DNA from: Emergencia timonensis
GTDB lineage: Bacteria > Bacillota > Clostridia > Peptostreptococcales > Anaerovoracaceae
DNA length: 64,000 bases
Assembly (NCBI RefSeq): GCF_900086585.1
Contig: NZ_FLKM01000008.1
Coordinates: 868,001-932,000 of the forward strand
Reading direction: 5' to 3'
Within the stretch, counting starts at the first letter, position 1. Each line of letters starts with the position of its first letter. Shown piece by piece: positions 33,684 to 42,526 of the stretch. Position numbers and translations under genes: made by a program. Below the pieces are notes generated by a model that made no database searches, had not been told where the DNA came from, and saw nothing but the letters and a program-made list of their open reading frames with translations.

Positions 33684-34028
33684 TAAAGATATACTAGGTG
33701 CATTTTTCTGAATAAAATGACGGATGTCTATAAAGTCTTCTGCTAATTGTTGGCGTCCTTTGGCGGGTATCCAGAAAGTAAATCAAAGCTACCATTATCC
33801 CCAACCTCTTTATTTTTCTATCGGGGAAGGTTCTGCTGGTTGGTTTTCGGTAATAGAAAAACAGGAAGTCTATAGATATATAATAACTATAAAACATCAT
33901 TTATAGATGTACATATAGGTAATGTACATTGACGCCGTGTATGAAAACTGGTACAATATAAATAATCAGAAAATTCAAATGATACATAAGGGTATTTAGT
34001 TCACATAAGACAAAGGGGTGTGATAATC
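33684..34028. other. Intergenic stretch with a possible minus-strand gene remnant
   Basis: No intact gene. On the minus strand, about 33770-33690, one frame reads FTFWIPAKGRQQLAEDFIDI followed by RHFIQK, which looks like the C-terminal end of a regulator or enzyme, but stop codons precede it in frame. The right part (33907-33957) carries the promoter and twin palindromes of the secreted-protein gene, listed separately. Confidence 0.4.
33907..33957 (+). promoter_or_regulatory. Promoter with twin ATGTACAT sites
   Basis: TTGACG (33929-33934) and TACAAT (33952-33957), 17 bases apart and with TGG before the -10, form a strong promoter. Two identical palindromic octamers, ATGTACAT, lie at 33907-33914 and 33922-33929, the second touching the -35. 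They look like operator sites for a regulator binding as a pair of dimers. Confidence 0.65.
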
Positions 34029-34628
34029 ATGAAGCGAGGTTTTTGTATTTTTGCAGCTGTTTTGATGGCAATGTCGATACCTGTATTTGCAGGAGTAAGT
34101 GAGAACAGCGCGAATACCGCCGAATTTGAACTCCATCACAATGCGGAGCCAAACATTGTCGACACTGACTGCGTGGATTTTGCCGCAGCCAAAACTTCGA
34201 CAGCGCCAGCAAAAGTCAATGGCATCCGCCCGTCTATTTTCACCAGGACCATGGAGATGAAAGACAGAAAGACAGGCAAAACAGTCGCGAAGCTCAAATA
34301 TCAGATCCAAGTGGATTTTTATGAGAGCGGATCCTTCAGAACTTTTTATGGGGCCAGTTCGCCGATGCTGATTATCGAGGACGCCATAGTCCCGATGAAA
34401 CTGGCCAATACAGCAGAGGGCGTCAAATCTACGACTGACAGATACCCTAGCACATCTCTGACATATAATTATTCGACAAACCTCTGTACCACAGAGCCTG
34501 TCTCAGCAAAGGTCGGCAAGCTGCTTACCGGCGCTGGATTCAGCGCAACAGAAGACCGGAATCCGTATTATATAGGAACGGTGTTTGACACTGGAACCAT
34601 CGACCTGTATTATCAACCGAGCAAATAA
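34029..34628 (+). CDS. Secreted protein of unknown function
   Basis: The ATG at 34029 gives 199 residues starting with a classical signal peptide (MKRGFCIFAAVLMAMSIPVF, cleavage expected after VFA). The mature protein has a beta-rich look (KLKYQIQVDFYESGSFRTFYG, in parts; SLTYNYSTNLC) with a few cysteines and no family I recognise. GGGGTG lies upstream. The gene has its own regulated-looking promoter and is followed by a strong terminator. Function unknown. Confidence 0.75.
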   Translation: MKRGFCIFAAVLMAMSIPVFAGVSENSANTAEFELHHNAEPNIVDTDCVDFAAAKTSTAPAKVNGIRPSIFTRTMEMKDRKTGKTVAKLKYQIQVDFYESGSFRTFYGASSPMLIIEDAIVPMKLANTAEGVKSTTDRYPSTSLTYNYSTNLCTTEPVSAKVGKLLTGAGFSATEDRNPYYIGTVFDTGTIDLYYQPSK

Positions 34629-34633
34629 GATAC

Positions 34634-34663
34634 AAAACTGCCAGCCGCGTGCCGGCAGTTTTT
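34634..34663. terminator. Terminator, usable on both strands
   Basis: AAAACTGCC (34634-34642) pairs with GGCAGTTTT (34654-34662), followed by a T-run on the plus side and, on the minus side, by TTTTGT. Confidence 0.82.
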
Positions 34664-34715
34664 AAGTGGAATATTATCACGGGCTTACCAGATCTGACCG
34701 TGGAGATGATTTTCA

Positions 34716-34775
34716 TCAGGCAGATGCTGTTCCCGTTTTGATGCTCTTTACTAATTTTCTTTGTACCGCTGACAT
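34716..34775 (-). CDS. Candidate 19-residue micro-peptide in a short minus-strand unit
   Basis: On the minus strand an extended -10 TGGTACAAT (TACAAT at 34802-34797), a Shine-Dalgarno AAGGAGG (34790-34784), an ATG (34775) and 19 codons (MSAVQRKLVKSIKTGTASA) occur in correct order. The bidirectional terminator at 34634 would close a transcript of about 155 bases. There is no good -35 and no homology I recognise, so it could equally be a small RNA or chance. Confidence 0.3.
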   Translation of the reverse strand: MSAVQRKLVKSIKTGTASA

Positions 34776-34909
34776 ACCCCTGGCCTCCTTACACTCATTG
34801 TACCACATTTTGCTGCCCGATTAAAAAGTTCAGTATGTGGTAAATAAGAATATAGAATCGCAACTTGTCCATTTCGGTCAAGAATTTTTTTTACAGATGA
34901 GGTAAACTG

Positions 34910-35824
34910 ATGCAGCAGGAAAAAGATAAGGAAAAAATAGCAGCGGTGCAGCGGATGCAGGACTATATCAACAATCATGCAGAGTCAGAGGACTTTGACT
35001 TTGGCGAGGTATATGAAACGGCCGCGTATTCGAGACGTCATGCCGATCGAATCTTCAAGGAATTGACGGGGAAGACGCCCCAGGAGTATGTCACTGCAGT
35101 TCGCTTGTCAAAGGGTGCGGCAAAGCTTGCTGCTACCACGGACAGTGTCTTAGAAATCGCCCTGGACAGCAGTTTTCAGTCCCATGAAGGATTTTCCAGA
35201 GCGTTCAAACACTTGTTTCGGGCATCACCGCGGGAATACAGAAGGGGCGAGCGGGCGATACCGCTGTTTATCCAATATCCTGTCAGTCATTATCACGCAT
35301 TGGTAAACTACAAGGAGGAAATGAAAATGGACAAGAATGTAAGCTTATGTATGGTTACACCCAAAGATAGACCGAAGAGAAAGTTACTCTATCTGCCGTC
35401 AAAAAAGGCAGAAGAATATTTATCTTATTGTGAGGAAATGGGCTGCGAATGGGAAGGTTTGCTGAACAGCATCAGCGAAAGATTTGATACGGCCGCCTTA
35501 ATTGAACTGCCGGACTTTCTGGTAAAACCGGGTTTTTCTAAAATTGCAGCAGGAATTGAAGTGCCTATGGATTGTCAGTGCAGTCTGCCGGAAGGTTACG
35601 AAACAGCGGAACTCGAACCGTGCACAATGCTCTATTTTCAGAGCGAGCCTTATGAAGATGAACAGGATTTCTGCCAGGCGATTGAAAGCACTTATGGAGC
35701 CATTGAGAAATATGAGTCTCAGCGTTATGGCTACGACTTCGCGTATGATCTGGCGCCGAGCTTTAACTTCGGTGCAGAAGCTGCGACAGGTGCAAAGATT
35801 GCGGTGCCGGCAAAGAAGCTGTAG
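34910..35824 (+). CDS. AraC family regulator with a C-terminal effector-like domain
   Basis: The 304-residue protein has the AraC double helix-turn-helix at its N-terminus (FDFGEVYETAAYSRRHADRIFKELTGKTPQEYV, over two helices, then SVLEIALDSSFQSHEGFSRAFKHLF). From about residue 115 it has a GyrI-like ligand-binding domain. That order (MarA/Rob-like, HTH first) fits regulators of multidrug response. It stands alone between two terminators, so its targets are not obvious; it may regulate itself or a distant exporter. Confidence 0.88.
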   Translation: MQQEKDKEKIAAVQRMQDYINNHAESEDFDFGEVYETAAYSRRHADRIFKELTGKTPQEYVTAVRLSKGAAKLAATTDSVLEIALDSSFQSHEGFSRAFKHLFRASPREYRRGERAIPLFIQYPVSHYHALVNYKEEMKMDKNVSLCMVTPKDRPKRKLLYLPSKKAEEYLSYCEEMGCEWEGLLNSISERFDTAALIELPDFLVKPGFSKIAAGIEVPMDCQCSLPEGYETAELEPCTMLYFQSEPYEDEQDFCQAIESTYGAIEKYESQRYGYDFAYDLAPSFNFGAEAATGAKIAVPAKKL

Positions 35825-35859
35825 CTGATTCTATGGAATTGCATAGCATAGTCTAATAC

Positions 35860-35899
35860 GAGTTGGATTGTTTCATTGCAGAAGCAATCCAACTCTTTA
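35860..35899 (+). terminator. Rho-independent terminator after the AraC gene
   Basis: GAGTTGGATTG (35860-35870) pairs exactly with CAATCCAACTC (35885-35895), followed by TTTATT. Confidence 0.85.
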
Positions 35900-36759
<860 letters not shown>

Positions 36760-36910
36760 TGTTTTGCAGGAAAAAGTAGGAAATTTCGTTCCTGTATTAT
36801 ATAGACAAAAATCGATAGAAACTTACATAATTCTTACTGCAATTTATTATAAACCACCTGAATGAAAAAGTCTGCTTTATCGTTCAGAATTTCCTCAGGA
36901 GGTGAACCGG

Positions 36911-37159
36911 ATGAAAGGAACCATGCACAAATCAGGTCTGCTCGAATATATTGCAGAGAAAGCCGGCTGCGGCTATCTCTCTGACCTGCACAGCAAAAAA
37001 AGATCTTATCTGATCTATAAAGTCATAGCAGAGATTGCGCCTTCTGATTATGATTTAAAAGAGTGGCAGGATGCAGTGCGGTATATTACGGCCCAAATGG
37101 TTTCTTTTGAAGACAGCGGCCAAGCGGCAGAATATTTGTTGCATCACTTAAAAGCTTGA
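36911..37159 (+). CDS. Small hypothetical protein (82 residues)
   Basis: The ATG at 36911 follows AGGAGG by eight bases; an in-frame GTG at 36902 overlaps that site and is rejected. The sequence is soluble and helical (LLEYIAEKAGCGYLSDLHSK, then IAEIAPSDYDLKEWQDAVRYI) with no motif I know. Its terminator at 37174 makes it a single-gene unit. Similar small helical proteins occur in Clostridia, without assigned function. Confidence 0.7.
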   Translation: MKGTMHKSGLLEYIAEKAGCGYLSDLHSKKRSYLIYKVIAEIAPSDYDLKEWQDAVRYITAQMVSFEDSGQAAEYLLHHLKA

Positions 37160-37173
37160 CAACAAGACAGCGT

Positions 37174-37218
37174 CCTCACGATAACGAATGATAAGTTCGA
37201 TATTGTGAGGTTTTTTTT
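37174..37218 (+). terminator. Rho-independent terminator of the 82-residue gene
   Basis: CCTCAC (37174-37179) pairs with GTGAGG (37205-37210), with additional pairing inside, followed by a run of eight T. Confidence 0.82.
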
Positions 37219-37254
37219 ATGTATCAACTTGCGTTCCCAATCATAACGTGCTAA

Positions 37255-37282
37255 CATAATATACAGCGTGCTGTATATTATG
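37255..37282 (+). promoter_or_regulatory. 28-bp near-perfect palindrome before the DHA2 exporter gene
   Basis: CATAATATACAGC (37255-37267) and GCTGTATATTATG (37270-37282) are exact reverse complements separated by two bases. The element ends 20 bases before the start codon, just upstream of the Shine-Dalgarno. It is not followed by a T-run, so an operator is more likely than a terminator. The MarR protein encoded at 38708-39139 is a candidate binder. Confidence 0.75.
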
Positions 37283-37302
37283 GCGCAAAAGGAGGTCTTA
37301 AC

Positions 37303-38733
37303 ATGAACCACTCTTTTTTGAAATCAAAATGGAGTATTTTTATAGTAACGAGTATGGCAAATCTTGGCGTATCCTTTGCCATAAACAGCTTGAATCTTGC
37401 GCTGCCACTCATTCGAGAGGAATTTGGCGTCAGCCAGTCTGATGTCAGTTGGCTGGCGCTGGTCTATTCTCTGCTGCCCAGCTGTATGCTGCTGTTGTTT
37501 GGAAGGCTGGCGGATATCTGTGGGTATCGGAGACAATACATCTTTGGCTTTGGTTTTTTTACTGTCGTTTCCATGCTGGCGCCAATGCTGTCTTTTAACC
37601 TGCAGACTTTAATTGTCTTTCGGGCGCTGCAGGGCATCGGCTACAGTATTCTGATTTCCATCACCCAGGCTACAATTTTTAAAACCTTTCCGGAAAATGA
37701 ACGAGGAAAGGCGCTGGGTATCAATTCTGTCTTTGTCTCCGTCGGTTTTGCAGCGGGGCCGACCATCGGCGGCGTGCTGCTGAATTTTTTTACCTGGCAC
37801 GCCATTTTCTACTTCTGTGCGATTTTCAGTGTCCTCGGTCTGATCGGAACGCTGCTGGCTATGGAAGATGATACTACGGAGAAAGAAGGTCGGCCTAAGA
37901 TGGACGCACTGGGCGGTCTGTTCTTTATGATTTTTATCGGTGCGCTGTCCGTAGGCATTAACTTTGTCGACGATTGGGGACTGTCATGGAGGATCGTCTT
38001 TTTGTTTGCCATTTCAGCAGCGGGACTAATTCTCTTCCTCCTGCGCGAAAGACATGCGGAGCATCCGCTTTTGCCGCTGACAATCTTTCGCAATCGGACA
38101 TTTACCTTGGCAAACTGTACCTGTATGCTGTCCTACCTGACTCAGCAGCTGACCACATATCTGTATCCTTTCTTTCTGGCAGACGTTATGATGATGTCTG
38201 CTTATCATTCCGGGCTGGTCATGCTGACGGCGCCGGTGACGATGATGATTTTTTCGCCAGTGGGCGGGGATCTTTCTGATAAAAAAGGTACGAAGCTGCC
38301 AGCCGTATTAGGATTGTCTCTCATTATTTTCAGTTGTTTAGGAACCGCCTTTTTCCATCAGGGGCAAAATCTGTTTTACGTGATTGCAGTACTGGCCTCT
38401 ATGGGCGCGGGAAATGGGCTCAGTGTGTCGGCCATCAACAGCTCTATATTGGGGTCAGTGGACACCAGCATGTCGGGAGCAGCATCAGGAACCTTGGCTA
38501 CCATGAGAAATATTGGAAATACCCTTGGTATAGCGATTGGAAGTGTGATGCTGACCATGAGAGAAGTACATTATCGTTCCGCGGGATTGTCTGAGGTCAG
38601 CGGGTATTTGAAAGCGCAGCGGGATATTTTTCTCTTCGGCGCTTTGACAGCAGTTGCTGCCATCTGCCTGATTTTGCTCATTCACGATAAAAAGAAAAAG
38701 CAGAAGGTTACCCTTTCTGCTTCACAATGTTAG
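37303..38733 (+). CDS. MFS drug:H+ exporter, DHA2 (14-helix) family
   Basis: The 476 residues have about 14 membrane helices. Family motifs are present: LPLIREEFGVSQSDVSWL in helix 1 and its loop, GRLADICGYRRQYIFG (motif A), FRALQGIGYSILISITQA (motif B) and GFAAGPTIGGVLL (motif C, antiporter). It should export hydrophobic drugs or toxic metabolites using the proton gradient. AAAGGAGG precedes the start. Control by the 28-bp palindrome is likely. The 3' end overlaps the convergent MarR gene by 26 bases. Confidence 0.94.
   Translation: MNHSFLKSKWSIFIVTSMANLGVSFAINSLNLALPLIREEFGVSQSDVSWLALVYSLLPSCMLLLFGRLADICGYRRQYIFGFGFFTVVSMLAPMLSFNLQTLIVFRALQGIGYSILISITQATIFKTFPENERGKALGINSVFVSVGFAAGPTIGGVLLNFFTWHAIFYFCAIFSVLGLIGTLLAMEDDTTEKEGRPKMDALGGLFFMIFIGALSVGINFVDDWGLSWRIVFLFAISAAGLILFLLRERHAEHPLLPLTIFRNRTFTLANCTCMLSYLTQQLTTYLYPFFLADVMMMSAYHSGLVMLTAPVTMMIFSPVGGDLSDKKGTKLPAVLGLSLIIFSCLGTAFFHQGQNLFYVIAVLASMGAGNGLSVSAINSSILGSVDTSMSGAASGTLATMRNIGNTLGIAIGSVMLTMREVHYRSAGLSEVSGYLKAQRDIFLFGALTAVAAICLILLIHDKKKKQKVTLSASQC
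38699..38721. terminator. Hairpin inside the overlapping 3' ends of the DHA2 and MarR genes
   Basis: AGCAGAA pairs with TTCTGCT around a short loop. The A-rich stretch before it (38688-38698) gives a T-run on the minus strand, so it should end the MarR transcript; it lies within the last codons of both genes. Confidence 0.55.
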
Positions 38734-39139
38734 CCAGTGCGAGATCTAAAAGATGTTCAAACTGTTCTTTTTCATCGGCACTCATACCGGAGAGAATCTT
38801 TGCTCCAGTATGGGTGCCGTTTTGTTTTACTTGCGTGATTAAATCATTCCCCAGATCGGTCAGATGAACAACACTGCAGCGTCCGTCTTTTGTTGAGGGG
38901 GTCATGGAAAGCGCCTCTTTTTCGCATAGACGTTTCACGATACCGCTGGCCGTCTGATGTGTAATGCTGAGATAATTGCTCAAGTTCCGTATGGACGAGC
39001 CGGGATTTTCGACGAAATAAATCAAAGCGTCTGCCTGCTCTGCCGTCAAATTAATATTGCGCAGATTGTCGTTTCTATTGGCGATAATTGTTTTCCCTAA
39101 TGTTAGTATTTTCCTTGCAAAGAGATACTCTGTGTTCAT
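38708..39139 (-). CDS. MarR family transcriptional regulator
   Basis: The 143 residues (from ATG 39139; GTG 39148 is an alternative) contain a MarR winged helix: LTAEQADALIYFVENPGSS, then LSNYLSITHQTASGIVKRL as the recognition helix region, and the wing SMTPSTKDGRCSVVHLT. It lies 18 bases downstream of a CDF transporter on the same strand and converges with a DHA2 exporter, whose 28-bp palindrome is a possible target. Ligand unknown. Confidence 0.92.
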   Translation of the reverse strand: MNTEYLFARKILTLGKTIIANRNDNLRNINLTAEQADALIYFVENPGSSIRNLSNYLSITHQTASGIVKRLCEKEALSMTPSTKDGRCSVVHLTDLGNDLITQVKQNGTHTGAKILSGMSADEKEQFEHLLDLALANIVKQKG

Positions 39140-39157
39140 GACCTTCACTGCCCTTTC

Positions 39158-40084
39158 TTATTTTATCTCCACTGTCGTTGTAAATTCGATGTCTGGCAGA
39201 AGCTCAAAGTAAAAGTCCGTATACCTTTGTGCCAGAGCGTGAATGCAGTCGTTCTGTATGATTTTAAAACGGGAGATGGAGATTTCGTCTCGATCAAAGG
39301 TGATATAGACGCTGATCCATAGTTTTCGACCAGTCCTAACTATGTCATAATACAACTTTTCGTAGCCGTAATTGTACAAAATAGGCTCCACGGTTTCCTT
39401 TATATCCTCTACGGTTTCCTCTTCTGGCGGAATGAGGAACAGGTCCCGCAGTCCGGTAACGACGGCTTTGATTGGCGCCGGTATCATGAAAATTGAGAGT
39501 ACTACGGTGATAATCTGGTCAAGATAAGGAATGACGGCGTCGAACCACTGTGCTGTGACGATGATCGGCAGGAAGAAGGCGATGGTCATCCCCATAGATA
39601 CAATACTGTCTATCTGCCAGCCGCGCATTTCCATCGCCACTAATGGTGAATTGACTACCTTATTTTTGTTTTTTAAATAGATGAAAACGGCTACCCCCAA
39701 GATTGAGGCCGCCAGTTCAAAATAGGCGACAGTATGAAAGGATACCGATCTTCCGCCGTGAAACATGATTTCAATGTTATTGGCAATCAAACCTAAGGTA
39801 ACGGCCGTCATCGTGACGCCTTTGACCACGACGAACATGGACTCTATTTGCAGATAACCGAAGGGATGTTTTTCGTTAGATGGTTTGTATAAGAGTGGAA
39901 TCAGAAAGATGGACGGGAGCAGCATAATAAATTCCACGGCATCGTAAACCGCATCCAGCAAAACTGCCTGGGAACTGGTATAGATAGCCATAATCAGTTC
40001 GATTATGACAAAAAACAAATTTCCGTACAGTGAAACGGTCATGGCGGATTTTTCCTTTTTCTGCGTTTTTTTCCCTACGTGCAT
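39158..40084 (-). CDS. Cation diffusion facilitator family transporter
   Basis: A 308-residue CDF protein with a DAVYDAVEFIMLLPS segment in helix 2, where one expects the HxxxD or DxxxD metal site, and a HPFGYLQIESMFVVVKG loop; six helices and a short cytoplasmic domain follow (SVYITFDRDEISISRF). It exports divalent metal ions. AAGGAGGAG precedes the start. It is first in a two-gene unit with the MarR regulator, so the regulator may respond to metal or to a compound exported with it. Confidence 0.9.
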   Translation of the reverse strand: MHVGKKTQKKEKSAMTVSLYGNLFFVIIELIMAIYTSSQAVLLDAVYDAVEFIMLLPSIFLIPLLYKPSNEKHPFGYLQIESMFVVVKGVTMTAVTLGLIANNIEIMFHGGRSVSFHTVAYFELAASILGVAVFIYLKNKNKVVNSPLVAMEMRGWQIDSIVSMGMTIAFFLPIIVTAQWFDAVIPYLDQIITVVLSIFMIPAPIKAVVTGLRDLFLIPPEEETVEDIKETVEPILYNYGYEKLYYDIVRTGRKLWISVYITFDRDEISISRFKIIQNDCIHALAQRYTDFYFELLPDIEFTTTVEIK

Positions 40085-40159
40085 AGTCTCTCCTCCTTTC
40101 TGTTGGTAATCCCATTGCTCTATAATACGCTATTTCAAAGGATTTGACAAGAAAGGGAA

Positions 40160-40178
40160 AGTAAACCTTGGGTTTACT
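40160..40178. promoter_or_regulatory. Inverted repeat in the CDF/XRE divergent region
   Basis: AGTAAACC (40160-40167) and GGTTTACT (40171-40178) are exact reverse complements around TTG. It lies closer to the CDF-MarR unit and could be the MarR binding site. Confidence 0.55.
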
Positions 40179-40201
40179 GCTTCTAAACAGAAACTGAAAA
40201 T

Positions 40202-40276
40202 GTCAACTGCTGGTTGACTTTTTTAACTAAAGTCAACTTGCTCCCCATTGTTATTTTCGAACCGGAAGGCTACAAT
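40202..40276 (+). promoter_or_regulatory. Promoter of the XRE-ABC operon with three GTCAAC half-sites
   Basis: TTGTTA (40248-40253) and TACAAT (40271-40276) are 17 bases apart. Upstream, GTCAAC occurs at 40202-40207 and 40232-40237, and its inverse GTTGAC at 40213-40218; GTTGACTTT also pairs with AAAGTCAAC (40229-40237). These look like sites for the XRE protein of this operon. Confidence 0.6.
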
Positions 40277-40296
40277 AACATTAGGAGGTAGGGGAT

Positions 40297-41418
40297 ATGA
40301 AAGAAATAAACATTGCACAGACAATTATTGATAAGCGAAAGGAGAAGGGGATTACCCAAGAAGATTTGGCAGAGTATATCGGTGTATCGAAAGCTTCTGT
40401 ATCAAAGTGGGAAACTGGACAGAGTTATCCGGATATTACACTTTTACCGCAGCTGGCAGCTTTTTTTAATATCAGCATCGATGAGCTGATGGACTACTCT
40501 CCCCAACTGACGGGACCGGATATTAAAAAACTGTACCACAAGTTGTCGAAGGACTTCAGTGAAAAACCTTTTGAAGAGGTCTACAGAGAGTATGAGGCAC
40601 TGCTAAAAAAATATTACTCCTGCTTTCCGTTCCTATTGCAGATGTGTGTTCTGCTTGTCAATCATTATATGCTGGCAGAAGGGAAGGTGCGTCAGGAGGA
40701 GCTTTTAGAGAAGAGCATCGAACTCTGCCTGCGCATTAAACGGGAGAATGACGATATGAGCATGGCAACACAAGCTAACCAGCTGCACGGAATCTGTCTT
40801 TTGATGCTGAACAGACCTGCAGAGGTGGTGGATCTGCTGGAAACCGATGAGCGTTATCTTACAAGCTCTCACAGCGGTATTTTGGCAAATGCTTATTTGG
40901 CGATGGGAAAAAAGGAGAGAGCGGAAGAAGTACTGCAGGGAGATATCTACAGTCATCTGATGACCATAATTAATGAAATTCCCATGCTGCTTAGCACTAG
41001 TATGAATCAGCCGCAGAAAGCAGAACAGATCATTGAGCGGATGTTTTCTATGATTGAGCTGTTCAATATAGAGAGATTGAATTTTAATGCGGTATTGATT
41101 CTTTGCCTGGCTGCAGGTGAAACTTATATCACCTTAGGCCAGCCGGAAAAGGCCATGGAGTATCTGAGGAAGTATACCGATATCTGCTGCAATTTGCAGA
41201 TGCCCATGAGAATTCGCGGTGATGATTTCTTTGACCACATCGACGCTACCTTGAACAAATTGGAGATTGGAAGTGAGGCGCCCAGAGATGAGAGTCTGAT
41301 TCGCGAAAGCATGTTCTGTGCGCTGAGGGAAAATCCAGCCTTCTCACAGCTGGCAGAATTACCGGAATTTCAATATTTATTAAAGCGATTAGAGAGATAT
41401 AGGGGGGAAGAAAAATGA
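40297..41418 (+). CDS. XRE family regulator with a helical-repeat (TPR-like) C-terminus
   Basis: The 373-residue protein has an N-terminal Cro/CI domain (ITQEDLAEYIGVSKASVSKWETG, residues about 18-40) and a long all-helical C-terminal region with TPR-like units, e.g. AETYITLGQPEKAMEYLRKYTD near residue 275. Such proteins sense peptides or partner proteins and control an adjacent operon. Its stop overlaps the start of the PLDc_N gene (ATGA), and an ABC exporter follows, so it probably regulates that exporter. Confidence 0.92.
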   Translation: MKEINIAQTIIDKRKEKGITQEDLAEYIGVSKASVSKWETGQSYPDITLLPQLAAFFNISIDELMDYSPQLTGPDIKKLYHKLSKDFSEKPFEEVYREYEALLKKYYSCFPFLLQMCVLLVNHYMLAEGKVRQEELLEKSIELCLRIKRENDDMSMATQANQLHGICLLMLNRPAEVVDLLETDERYLTSSHSGILANAYLAMGKKERAEEVLQGDIYSHLMTIINEIPMLLSTSMNQPQKAEQIIERMFSMIELFNIERLNFNAVLILCLAAGETYITLGQPEKAMEYLRKYTDICCNLQMPMRIRGDDFFDHIDATLNKLEIGSEAPRDESLIRESMFCALRENPAFSQLAELPEFQYLLKRLERYRGEEK

Positions 41419-41618
41419 ACTTACAGACAGAATACTTACCATTCTTAATACCAGTGATTATTATTGAACTTGCACTGATGATTACAGCGCTGATTCACGT
41501 CGTCAGACACGATCACTACAAATTTGGCAATAAACCGATTTGGATTATCGTAGTTGTATTGATTCAGATCATCGGCCCTATCGTATACTTTGTATTTGGA
41601 AGGAGCGATGAGGAATGA
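41415..41618 (+). CDS. PLDc_N domain membrane protein (YxlE-like)
   Basis: 67 residues with two membrane helices (about 9-28 and 43-61) and the ending VVLIQIIGPIVYFVFGRSD, which is the phospholipase-D N-terminal domain pattern without the nuclease part. In Bacillus the yxlE-yxlF-yxlG genes have the same order (PLDc_N, ABC ATPase, ABC permease). Both junctions here are four-base ATGA overlaps. It probably helps the ABC exporter assemble or sense membrane state; its exact role is not established. Confidence 0.92.
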   Translation: MNLQTEYLPFLIPVIIIELALMITALIHVVRHDHYKFGNKPIWIIVVVLIQIIGPIVYFVFGRSDEE

Positions 41619-42526
41619 ACGCATTAGAGATACGAAACTTACAGAAAAGTTTTGGCTCCCATGTGGTCTTAGATAACCTTACCATGACAGTACGAGAAGG
41701 AGAGGTCTTTGGTTTCATCGGACAGAACGGCGCAGGCAAGACGACGACGATGAAAGCTATTTTAGGATTATTACAGGCTGACGGTGGAGAAATAGAAATC
41801 TTTGGAAAAAGAGTACATTACGGACAGACCGCAACGAACAAGATGATCGGTTACCTGCCGGATGTCCCGGCGTTCTATAGTTATATGCGCCCTGGCGAAT
41901 ATTTGAAACTGTGCGGAGAAATCTGCGGGATGAGTCAAGGCGAAACGAAAGTGAAAAGCCAGGAACTTTTGGAGATGGTCGGTTTGACGGAGAGTGTCAA
42001 GAAAAAAATTGGTGGATTTTCAAGAGGCATGAAGCAGAGGTTAGGTCTGGCCCAGGCATTGTTGGCAGAACCCAGACTGCTGATCTGCGATGAACCGACC
42101 AGCGCGCTGGACCCGGCGGGAAGAAAAGAAATCCTTGACATCATGAGACAGGTAAAGGGCAGGACTACGGTGGTTTTCTCCACGCATGTACTATCTGATG
42201 TGGAACGAATCTGTGACACAGTAGCAGTCCTTCATAAAGGGAAGATTGCCCTGTCAGGCCCCCTTTCGGAGATCAAAGCAAAACATAGGGCGGATACGCT
42301 GCAGATCGAATTTACTGATCCGGCAGAGATTTTACAGCTGCAGTCAAAGCTCGGCAGTTCTTTAAAAGCAGAAGCCGACGGCTGTATTCTAAATATCAAG
42401 ACAGCGAATTTGAAGCAGACGGAAGCGGAAGTACTTGCGATTTTATCCGCGCAGAATTTGATGCCTGTCAGGCTGGAAATTACAGAGCCAACTTTGGAGA
42501 ACTTGTTTATGGAGGTGATAAAATGA
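41615..42526 (+). CDS. ABC transporter ATP-binding protein (YxlF-like)
   Basis: 303 residues: Walker A GQNGAGKTT (about 36-44), signature FSRGMKQRL (about 133), Walker B LLICDEPTSALDP (about 155) and FSTHVLSDV. A C-terminal domain of about 90 residues follows, as in bacitracin/lantibiotic-type exporters. It is coupled by four-base overlaps to the PLDc_N protein and the permease, forming the energising subunit of that exporter. Confidence 0.94.
   Translation: MNALEIRNLQKSFGSHVVLDNLTMTVREGEVFGFIGQNGAGKTTTMKAILGLLQADGGEIEIFGKRVHYGQTATNKMIGYLPDVPAFYSYMRPGEYLKLCGEICGMSQGETKVKSQELLEMVGLTESVKKKIGGFSRGMKQRLGLAQALLAEPRLLICDEPTSALDPAGRKEILDIMRQVKGRTTVVFSTHVLSDVERICDTVAVLHKGKIALSGPLSEIKAKHRADTLQIEFTDPAEILQLQSKLGSSLKAEADGCILNIKTANLKQTEAEVLAILSAQNLMPVRLEITEPTLENLFMEVIK

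Noticed and set aside
37255..37282. Palindrome before the DHA2 gene as a terminator
   Set aside because: No T-run follows and it lies after the promoter region of the exporter; a proper terminator already stands at 37174-37218.
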